A DNA stretch of 9,500 nucleotides from an uncultured Clostridia bacterium. Its GTDB lineage: Bacteria; Bacillota_A; Clostridia; Christensenellales; Aristaeellaceae. Of this stretch, positions 1-5,694 are shown in pieces (the stretch's first letter is position 1; each line of letters starts with the position of its first letter). The DNA lies in contig CAMOGC010000054.1 in assembly GCA_946613955.1 (NCBI GenBank), forward strand, positions 1-9,500, given 5' to 3'. The position numbers were made by a program, and so were the translations under genes. The notes under the pieces are model-generated. The model made no database searches. It was not told the DNA's origin and worked only from the letters and a program-made list of their open reading frames with translations.

Positions 1-63
1 CAGAGCAAAAGGGCGTTGGCGGACGATATCCTGGACGCGGTGGCGGCGATCCGGGAAAAATAA
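1..63 (+). CDS. C-terminal end of an unidentified protein (5' partial)
   Basis: The first reading frame is open from base 1 to a TAA at 61-63 and encodes the last 20 residues of a protein, ending DAVAAIREK. A rho-independent terminator starts six bases after the stop, which supports this being the true end of a gene. The tail is Ala/Asp/Glu-rich and probably helical. It is too short to assign to a family and I do not recognise it. It converges on rsfS. Confidence 0.6.
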   Translation, partial: QSKRALADDILDAVAAIREK

Positions 64-68
64 AGAAA

Positions 69-100
69 CGCTCCTCCTCGAATGGGGGAGCGCTCTTTTT
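69..100 (+). terminator. Rho-independent terminator, probably bidirectional
   Basis: A 9-bp stem (69-77 pairs with 84-92, one T-G wobble) with a six-base loop is followed on the plus strand by CTCTTTTT. Read on the minus strand, the same stem is followed by a T-rich run (TTTCTTTATTTTT). It can therefore end both the plus-strand gene stopping at 63 and the minus-strand rsfS stopping at 142. Confidence 0.85.
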
Positions 101-141
101 CATGTAAGGCGCGGATGAACCGCGGGGAACGGACAGGACCG

Positions 142-507
142 TCAGTCCGGCAGGGTCTGATCAAAGGGCAGATCCAGCGCGTTGGTTCCGTCATTCCAGA
201 GGCGGTCCAGATGATAGAAGGCCCGCTCGTCCCGATGGAAAAGATGAACAAGGATGGGCCCGTAATCCAGCACGATCCAGCGGCCTTCCCGGACGCCCTC
301 GCTGCGGCGAAGGGGCATGCCCTCTTTGGCCATCATTTCGTCCACATTATCGGCCAGGGCGCTGACCTGGGCGGCGGTTCTTCCGGAGGCGATGATCATA
401 TAATCGCACAGCACCGTCAGATGCCCGGTTTTGAGCGCTACGATTTCTCCCGCCTTGTGGTCATAGAGGTTTTTTGCCACCTTCAGCACGATTTCCAGAT
501 CCTGCAT
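142..507 (-). CDS. rsfS: Ribosomal silencing factor RsfS (YbeB/Iojap family)
   Basis: RsfS binds ribosomal protein L14 on the 50S subunit and blocks subunit joining when nutrients are scarce. The 121-residue product is of normal family length. It shows the family signatures: CDYMIIASG near residues 34-42, an EG pair at 70-71 region followed by GRWIVLDYG, and VHLF...R..YHLD.LW near 87-104. The ATG at 505-507 is chosen because an AAGGAAG ribosome binding site (515-521) lies 7 bases upstream; the frame stays open further upstream to 612, but that extension is Arg/Pro-rich and unlike the family. It lies downstream of nadD-yqeK on the same strand, the usual Firmicutes order, with an unusually wide 128-base gap. 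It probably shares the nadD promoter and ends at the bidirectional terminator near 69-92. Confidence 0.95.
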   Translation of the reverse strand: MQDLEIVLKVAKNLYDHKAGEIVALKTGHLTVLCDYMIIASGRTAAQVSALADNVDEMMAKEGMPLRRSEGVREGRWIVLDYGPILVHLFHRDERAFYHLDRLWNDGTNALDLPFDQTLPD

Positions 508-635
508 CGTTTTTCTTCCTTTCGATGATTGATTGCCCGACGGATACCTTCGGCGGCCCGGGCGATAAGCCGGGGAAGGCGTGAAACTACATAAACCGCG
601 GGAGAGGCGCATGGCCGGCCCGCAGGCGGACGGCT

Positions 636-1838
636 TTACGGGTCTCCCGTGGATTGAACCTCCGGGAGGGTTTTGAGCCAGGCGATGGTTTCCTGGGTCC
701 GGGGATGAAGGAATTTACCCCGGGAAGCGACGAAATTCGCCGTTCCCTCCAGACTCAGCAGGAGCGCCTTTTCCAGGGAAACCTCCGACAGGGCGCGAAC
801 CTCCTCCAGCAGGGGATAGCTTTCCCGGGTCGGCTCGATGGAATCCGCCAGACACACGCACATGGCCAGCCGGGACATGCCCGCGTGGCCGGTATTATGA
901 TAGGAAATGGCGTCCAGCACTTCGGGATCCGCCATGCCGTATTGATTCCGCGCGACCCAGGCGCCCACCAGGGAATGCAACAGGGCGCCGCTGGCCAGAA
1001 CCGCGGGATCCTCCGTCAGAGAATGCTCCACGGCGATGCGCCGCATTTCCCTGAGGGGAAGGCATTTGGCGCAGTCGTGCAGCAGGCCGGCTTCCTCGGC
1101 CTGGCGATGGTTGACACCGAACCTTTTTGCCAGATGCCGGGCCAGGAGAGCGACGGAAAGGGAATGGGCAAAGCGGCGAGGATTCAGGGCGGCGAAGAGC
1201 TTTTCAATCCACTCGTCGGCCCGGTCAATCCTCCGGGACATGCCATAGAGCCCTTTGGCGCCGCAGAATTCCCGCACCGGCGGATAGAGATTCGGCGTCT
1301 CGGCCCCGCGGGAGAGAAGCGCCCGCAATTCCGCGGAGGAGGCGGCGACGGGGGTCATCCGGATCGTGGACAGCCGGGCCCCCATGGCGATCAGCCTGGC
1401 CTTTTCCGCCCGGAAGGCCTCCAGCGGGATATCCGCCGGGCGGGGACAGACCAGAAACGTACACAGGGAGAAGGCTTCGGCCGCCCTGTGCCATCCGGCC
1501 ATTTTCAGAATGCTGTCGGCGCCGACAATGTAGAACAGATCCGCCCTCGGATACGCTTTCCGGACGGCCAGCAGGGTATCCACCGTATATCCGGCGGCGC
1601 CCCGGTCCATCTCCAGCCGGGAAGGAATCAGGCGCTCATCCCGCGAACAGGCGGAGACGAGCATTTTCCACCGATCCTCCATCCGGGCGACGCAGGGCTT
1701 GTACGCGCTTTTTCCGGCGGGAATCACCAGCAGCCGGTCCAGCTTTTTTTCCTCCAGGACACTGAGGGCCATATGAATATGCCCTTCATGAACCGGATCG
1801 AAGGTTCCCCCGAGAATTCCGACGCGCTCCTTTGCCAA
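636..1838 (-). CDS. nadD: Fused nicotinate-mononucleotide adenylyltransferase (NadD) and HD-domain Ap4A hydrolase (YqeK)
   Basis: This 400-residue protein carries two enzymes that are usually separate genes. Residues 1-197 are NadD, which adenylylates nicotinate mononucleotide to deamido-NAD. They show GGTFDPVHEGH (10-20, with H17 and H20), GADS (106-109), W116 and the C-terminal SSAELR (167-172), where Thr is more usual than A169. Residues from about 203 on are YqeK, an HD-superfamily hydrolase that in Firmicutes splits diadenosine tetraphosphate symmetrically. Visible metal-site candidates are H225, H254-D255, H288, H314 and D332. No stop codon separates the domains; the junction reads GLYGMSRR. 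The start is the TTG at 1836-1838, with GGAGG (1847-1851) 8 bases upstream. The frame remains open upstream to 2240, but that part overlaps rpsT and does not resemble NadD. It leads an operon with rsfS. Confidence 0.93.
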   Translation of the reverse strand: MAKERVGILGGTFDPVHEGHIHMALSVLEEKKLDRLLVIPAGKSAYKPCVARMEDRWKMLVSACSRDERLIPSRLEMDRGAAGYTVDTLLAVRKAYPRADLFYIVGADSILKMAGWHRAAEAFSLCTFLVCPRPADIPLEAFRAEKARLIAMGARLSTIRMTPVAASSAELRALLSRGAETPNLYPPVREFCGAKGLYGMSRRIDRADEWIEKLFAALNPRRFAHSLSVALLARHLAKRFGVNHRQAEEAGLLHDCAKCLPLREMRRIAVEHSLTEDPAVLASGALLHSLVGAWVARNQYGMADPEVLDAISYHNTGHAGMSRLAMCVCLADSIEPTRESYPLLEEVRALSEVSLEKALLLSLEGTANFVASRGKFLHPRTQETIAWLKTLPEVQSTGDP

Positions 1839-1865
1839 CAGCCTTTCCTCCTTCTTCCAGAGTTT

Positions 1866-1894
1866 ATTATAAACGATCCGACCCCGGGAGAAAA
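1866..1894 (-). promoter_or_regulatory. Putative promoter of nadD-yqeK-rsfS
   Basis: On the minus strand a perfect TATAAT -10 box (1866-1871) lies 28 bases before the TTG start. The 17-bp-spaced -35 position (1889-1894) reads TTTTCT, a weak match. The -10 box is embedded in a perfect 13-base palindrome, GTTTATTATAAAC (1862-1874), which may or may not be an operator. Confidence 0.6.
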
Positions 1895-1913
1895 GGGGGA
1901 TTTCGAAAAAAAC

Positions 1914-1954
1914 CGGAAAAAACACTTGCAATTCCCCGGGGATCGTGATACCAT
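1914..1954 (+). promoter_or_regulatory. Putative rpsT promoter with upstream A-tract
   Basis: A -35 box TTGCAA (1926-1931) is separated by 17 bp from a -10 box TACCAT (1949-1954). Immediately upstream is CGG followed by six A, resembling an UP element. The same upstream sequence, spacing and a GATA..AT -10 region recur before rplM. The start of transcription would fall near 1961, giving a leader of under 40 bases. Confidence 0.65.
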
Positions 1955-1997
1955 AGTCCCCGGTACTTTTTAGGCTACCTGAGGGAGGTGAACCACG

Positions 1998-2264
1998 TTG
2001 CCGAATATCCAGTCCGCCAAGAAGCGCGTCAAGGTCAGCGAGAAAAAGAATCTCCAGAACCGGATCGTGAAAAGCGGGGTGCGTACCGCTGTTAAGAAGC
2101 TTGACGCCGCCATCGCTCAGGATCCCGCCGGCGCCAAGAAGCAGTTGTCCGCGACTTCCGCCGCCATCGACAAGGCTGCGGCGAAGGGCGTCATTCATAA
2201 GAACGCTGCCAACCGCAAGAAGGCCCGCCTGGCCAGGCACCTGAACAAGGCTGCCACCGTGTAA
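1998..2264 (+). CDS. rpsT: Small ribosomal subunit protein S20 (bS20)
   Basis: S20 is a primary 16S rRNA-binding protein of the 30S subunit. The 88-residue, lysine/arginine-rich helical product matches the family over its full length: it begins MPNIQSAKKRVKVSEKK and ends with the typical HKNAANRKKARLARHL. The start is TTG at 1998-2000, preceded by GGGAGGTG (1983-1990) with 7 bases of spacing. E. coli rpsT also uses a UUG start, and S20 there represses its own translation, so the weak start may be a conserved control point. The gene is monocistronic, with its own promoter upstream and a strong terminator 25 bases downstream. Confidence 0.97.
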   Translation: MPNIQSAKKRVKVSEKKNLQNRIVKSGVRTAVKKLDAAIAQDPAGAKKQLSATSAAIDKAAAKGVIHKNAANRKKARLARHLNKAATV

Positions 2265-2289
2265 GCCGTTCTGCGCAATGATAAAATTC

Positions 2290-2321
2290 CTCTCCCGCGC
2301 GCGCGGGGGGGAGTTTTTTTT
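2290..2321 (+). terminator. Rho-independent terminator of rpsT
   Basis: A very GC-rich hairpin (2290-2313; CTCTCCC pairs with a GGGGGAG segment, with alternating GC at the tip) is followed directly by eight T (2314-2321). It lies 25 bases after the rpsT stop and separates rpsT from the cdaA operon. Confidence 0.92.
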
Positions 2322-2410
2322 CGGAAAAACGGGCGCGGTCCGGCTTGCGGGACGGGCGGATTTCTACTGAAAATCCGGAGGATATTCACGGGAAATTCAT
2401 CGCCCGCTTC

Positions 2411-2439
2411 TTTTCAAACAATATCGTTTCATGTATAAT
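2411..2439 (+). promoter_or_regulatory. Putative promoter of the cdaA operon
   Basis: A perfect TATAAT -10 box (2434-2439) is preceded at exactly 17 bp by TTTTCA (2411-2416), a 4-of-6 match to the -35 consensus. It lies downstream of the rpsT terminator and 34 bases before the cdaA start, so the leader would be about 30 bases. Confidence 0.7.
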
Positions 2440-2473
2440 ATCCGACGGAATGCTTCGGGAAGGAGGCGCCCTG

Positions 2474-3337
2474 ATGAAAGATGCCATGACCATGATCAAC
2501 AATATGGTTTGGAATCTGACCCACCGGCTGGGAATCGTGGATGTGGTCGATATCCTCATCATGGCGGTCATTGTATACGAACTGCTGATCCTGGTTCGAA
2601 GGACCCGCTCCAGCGCGCTGCTGAAGGGTGTTTTCCTGATGGTGGTGATCGTAATCGCCAGCTCCCTTCTGGGGCTGACCAGCCTGAACTGGCTGATGAG
2701 CACGGTGCTGAACAACGGCGCGGTGGTGCTGCTGATCCTTTTTCAGCCAGAGATCCGGAAGGCCCTGGAAAGAATGGGCCGGAGCACCTTCCTGAACAAG
2801 AGCCCCCGCGGCTCCGCCGATCAGGACGACCGGCAGCGGATTATCGACGAGATTACCCAGACGCTGCTGGATCTGAGCCGCCGGCGGGTCGGCGCGCTCA
2901 TCTGTTTTGAGGGGCGGACGGGGCTGCAGGATGTGATCGACACGGGCACCCGGGTGGACGCGGAAATCTCCGCCCCCCTGCTCGAAAACATCTTTGAACC
3001 CAATACGCCGCTGCATGACGGGGCCGTCGTCATCCGGGATGACCGGGTCGAGGCCGCCGCCTGTATTCTGCCCCTGACGGAGGCCAGCGGGGTTTCGCGG
3101 GAGCTGGGAACCCGGCATCGGGCCGGCATCGGGCTGAGCGAAAACACGGACGCGACGGTGATGATCGTCTCCGAGGAGACCGGAACCATCAGTATGGCCC
3201 GGGGCGGGCTGCTGAACCGGCCCCTGACGGAGGAAAACGTCCGGGAAATTCTGCGCCAGATCTATAAGGGCGAGCCCTCCCGCATCCTGGCCCTCTTCCG
3301 GAGCCTGCGGAAAGAAAAGGAGGCGGAAAAAGCATGA
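2474..3337 (+). CDS. cdaA: Membrane diadenylate cyclase CdaA (c-di-AMP synthase)
   Basis: CdaA condenses two ATP into cyclic di-AMP, which controls potassium and osmolyte uptake and wall homeostasis in Firmicutes. The 287-residue protein (B. subtilis CdaA is of similar size) has three predicted membrane helices at about residues 22-41, 52-69 and 72-92, a short linker, then the DisA_N/DAC catalytic domain from about 105. Both catalytic signatures are intact: DGA at 182-184 and RHR at 214-216. The ATG at 2474 is chosen for its AGGAGG site (2461-2466 region) 7-8 bases upstream; the frame is open back to 2345, but that extension would cross the promoter. It overlaps cdaR by four bases (ATGA), so the two are translationally coupled. 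Confidence 0.95.
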   Translation: MKDAMTMINNMVWNLTHRLGIVDVVDILIMAVIVYELLILVRRTRSSALLKGVFLMVVIVIASSLLGLTSLNWLMSTVLNNGAVVLLILFQPEIRKALERMGRSTFLNKSPRGSADQDDRQRIIDEITQTLLDLSRRRVGALICFEGRTGLQDVIDTGTRVDAEISAPLLENIFEPNTPLHDGAVVIRDDRVEAAACILPLTEASGVSRELGTRHRAGIGLSENTDATVMIVSEETGTISMARGGLLNRPLTEENVREILRQIYKGEPSRILALFRSLRKEKEAEKA

Positions 3338-4428
3338 AAGGGGACAGGACGAAAACCCTGCCGGAGCGTCAGCCCCCGGCCAAACCTTCCGCCGGCCAGC
3401 GGCTTCTTTCGATTGTAAAACACGTTTTTCTTCATAACGGATGGTTTAAGCTCTTCGCGCTGCTGATCAGCGTCACCCTTTGGGCCGGACTGATCAGCCA
3501 GGACGCTTCCGTCACCCGGGACAAGGTCTTTACCGATGTTACGGTCAATGTGACCAACACGGACACGATGAAGCGAAACGGCTATATCGTCGTCAGCAAT
3601 ATGGACGAGGTTCTGGACAACGTAAATGTGACAGCCGCCGTCCCCCAGACGGTGTATGACGCGGCGGATGTTTCCACGTATAACGTGAGGCTGGATCTGG
3701 GCCGGATCTCCGGCACGGGAACCCAGGAGCTTCGGCTGCAGAGCAGCGCTTCCTCCACCTTTGGCAGGGTTACCTCCATTTCCCCGGCCAGCGTTTCCGT
3801 CATGGTGGAGGATTACGTGGTTCGATACAGGATCCCCGTTTCGGTTACGGTGAACGGCGAGATCCCTTCCGGCTGGTATATGAGCACGCCGACCGTCGAC
3901 GCGCCGCTGGTTGTGGTGAGCGGGCCGAGAAGCCTGGTCAACAGTATTTCCAGGGCCAGGGTTTTCCTGAACCCCAACGAGATCGAATGGGAAGAGGGAA
4001 CCTGTGTCCTATCCGCTGCGCTGACCCTTTATAACCGCAGCGGCGAAGAGGTTCACAGCAATCTGCTGGAGATTTCGTATGACAATCTGAATCTGGACAG
4101 CGTGGTGCTGGAGACGACGATCCTGCCGACCCGCTCCTTCGACGTGACGGAAATGATCGGGACGATCAACAACGTGCCCGAAGGATATGAGGTGAAGGCC
4201 ATTCATATCAGCCCCGAAACCATTACCGTCGCCGGGCGGAGCGAGGTGCTGGACCAGATGACCGAGCTGGCCACCTCCGAACGTTATGTGGATCTGGACG
4301 GTCTCACGGATACCACCAGCTTCCAGATCAAGGTTTCCAAACCCAGCGAGGACGCGGTGCTTTCCAATGATACGATAACGGTTACGGTGGAAGTCGTCCC
4401 CAAACAGCCGGAGACGGAGACGCCCTGA
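3334..4428 (+). CDS. cdaR: YbbR-domain protein CdaR, regulator of CdaA
   Basis: CdaR is a membrane-anchored extracytoplasmic protein that binds CdaA and modulates c-di-AMP synthesis. The 364-residue product has a short basic N-terminus and one membrane helix at about 37-55 (WFKLFALLISVTLWAGLI). The rest is a beta-rich outer region that I read as three YbbR repeats at about 63-160, 165-255 and 262-355. The repeats are marked by a recurring pattern of the SPASVSV, APLVVVSGP and SPETITVAGR type. It starts inside the cdaA stop codon (ATGA at 3334-3337). The C-terminus ends in a short Pro/Glu/Thr tail. In many Firmicutes glmM follows; here it does not. Confidence 0.92.
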   Translation: MKGDRTKTLPERQPPAKPSAGQRLLSIVKHVFLHNGWFKLFALLISVTLWAGLISQDASVTRDKVFTDVTVNVTNTDTMKRNGYIVVSNMDEVLDNVNVTAAVPQTVYDAADVSTYNVRLDLGRISGTGTQELRLQSSASSTFGRVTSISPASVSVMVEDYVVRYRIPVSVTVNGEIPSGWYMSTPTVDAPLVVVSGPRSLVNSISRARVFLNPNEIEWEEGTCVLSAALTLYNRSGEEVHSNLLEISYDNLNLDSVVLETTILPTRSFDVTEMIGTINNVPEGYEVKAIHISPETITVAGRSEVLDQMTELATSERYVDLDGLTDTTSFQIKVSKPSEDAVLSNDTITVTVEVVPKQPETETP

Positions 4429-4438
4429 AGGAGCGGAT

Positions 4439-5014
4439 ATGGGAACACTGGGTAATTCTGTTTTTCAGATCATGATGGGCTGGCTCCGAAACCTGAGCAT
4501 GGAGGTGTGGTCCGCGGTCACTTCCCCGGAGGGCGGGTCGCTGCTGACCTGGATCGGGCAGCACTGGCTGATGCTGGCGGTTATTCTCTGCGCGGGCGGC
4601 CTGATCACGGACGCTTTGGTTTATCTGTTCCGCTGGCGGCCGGATCTGGTCTGGCGGAGCTTCTTCCGCCGGATGCGCAGGAGGCGGAAGGAGCGGGAGG
4701 AAGCCGCCGAGGAAGCGCCGGAAGAAACGGCGGAGCCCGCCGGGCCGCCTGTATCCGCTTATTCCGGAGAGACCTCCTTTCACGCCTATCCGGACGAGCC
4801 ATTCGATGAGGAGGAAACCCCGGAAGAAACCACCGCCCGCTTTGAGCAGGCGATCCTGCCCCGACGCCGCCGGATGAGGGTTCGGACGCTGCTTTCGGAC
4901 GAGGAAACCCGCACCGAAACAGCGCCTCCCCAGCAGCTCATCGACCGGAGGGAGGCTTATCGCCGGCCGGTCTATCCCCACAGCTGGCGGGGCGAGGAGG
5001 GAGACGACGAATGA
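4439..5014 (+). CDS. Hypothetical single-pass membrane protein with charged cytoplasmic tail
   Basis: I do not recognise this 191-residue protein. It has a mildly hydrophobic N-terminus (8-20) and one clear membrane helix at about 42-64 (HWLMLAVILCAGGLITDALV). A strongly basic stretch follows (65-86, including RRMRRRRK), which by the positive-inside rule puts the C-terminal part in the cytoplasm. Residues 87-135 are rich in Glu, Pro and Ala and look disordered. A second basic patch (RRRRMRVR, 142-149) and a mixed-charge tail follow. The ATG has AAGGAG (4428-4433) 5 bases upstream and sits 10 bases after cdaR. Its last four bases (ATGA) start the downstream ATPase gene, suggesting coupled translation and perhaps a shared job at the membrane. 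That link is inference from position only. Confidence 0.8.
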   Translation: MGTLGNSVFQIMMGWLRNLSMEVWSAVTSPEGGSLLTWIGQHWLMLAVILCAGGLITDALVYLFRWRPDLVWRSFFRRMRRRRKEREEAAEEAPEETAEPAGPPVSAYSGETSFHAYPDEPFDEEETPEETTARFEQAILPRRRRMRVRTLLSDEETRTETAPPQQLIDRREAYRRPVYPHSWRGEEGDDE

Positions 5015-5694
5015 CCGAAAACGTTTTTTTCCCCCGCTTCACGGTGCTTACGGGAAATTATGGCAGCGGAAAAACCGAGATCGCGCTGAACCTGGCCCTG
5101 TCCTTCGCGGCGGAGGGGAAAAGCGTAACGCTGGTGGATCTGGACATTGTCAATCCCTATTTCCGGAGCGGTGAAAAGAAAGAAGAGCTGGAGGCCGCGG
5201 GGATTCGGGTTCTGATGCCGACCTTCGCGCTGACGACGGTGGACATCCCGGCCCTGCCGGCGGAGATTCAGAGCGTTTTTGAACTGCCGCGGGATCGGGT
5301 GATTTTCGACGTCGGAGGGGACGATACCGGCGCCGCGGCGCTGGGAAGATATGCCGCTTCCTTTCAAAGGTACCGGAGAGATACGCTTTCCTGCCTGGTG
5401 GTCAACGCCATGCGGCCGCTGACCGGAACGGCGGAGGAAATGGCCGAGCTGGCCGGGCGGATCGGCGCCCGGGGGCGGCTGGGGATCGACCGGATGATCA
5501 ACAATACCAATCTGGCCGGAAGGACGGAGCCCGCCATGGTGGAAGCCGGGGAGAAAACGGCCCTCGCCTGCGGAAAGACGCTGGGGATTCCCGTCATGAC
5601 GGCGGGAGAGAAACGGGTGCTGGACCGGTGCCGGTTGGAGACGCCGGTTCTGTATCTGGAGCGGAGGATGAAGCCGGAATGGATGGAGGAATAA
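5011..5694 (+). CDS. P-loop ATPase of the CobQ/MinD/ParA-like (SIMIBI) fold, function unknown
   Basis: The 227-residue protein begins with a hydrophobic strand and a Walker A motif GNYGSGKT (15-22). Next come a second conserved Asp stretch VDLDIVNPYFRS (42-53), resembling the switch I region of MinD/ParA proteins, and a hydrophobic strand ending in an acidic/glycine motif FDVGGDDTGA (99-108) as Walker B/switch II. NNTN (164-167) may contact the base. The signature lysine of the deviant Walker A (KGGxGKT) is missing, so it is not a canonical ParA or MinD. Such proteins are usually labelled nucleotide-binding or ParA-like. It starts within the stop of the preceding membrane-protein gene, with GGAGGGAG just upstream, and overlaps the methyltransferase gene by 16 bases. 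The substrate and partner are not evident. Confidence 0.85.
   Translation: MTENVFFPRFTVLTGNYGSGKTEIALNLALSFAAEGKSVTLVDLDIVNPYFRSGEKKEELEAAGIRVLMPTFALTTVDIPALPAEIQSVFELPRDRVIFDVGGDDTGAAALGRYAASFQRYRRDTLSCLVVNAMRPLTGTAEEMAELAGRIGARGRLGIDRMINNTNLAGRTEPAMVEAGEKTALACGKTLGIPVMTAGEKRVLDRCRLETPVLYLERRMKPEWMEE

Noticed and set aside
82..528. 148-codon plus-strand open frame opposite rsfS
   Set aside because: Its start lies inside the terminator hairpin, and rsfS on the other strand matches its family throughout.
654..1973. 439-codon plus-strand open frame opposite nadD-yqeK
   Set aside because: It is antisense to a gene with clear motifs, its product is Gly/Pro/Gln-rich without a recognisable domain, and long antisense frames are expected in GC-rich genes.
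1839..2240. N-terminal extension of nadD-yqeK in the same frame
   Set aside because: It would run across the divergent promoters and antisense to rpsT, does not resemble NadD, and a good ribosome binding site precedes the TTG at 1838.
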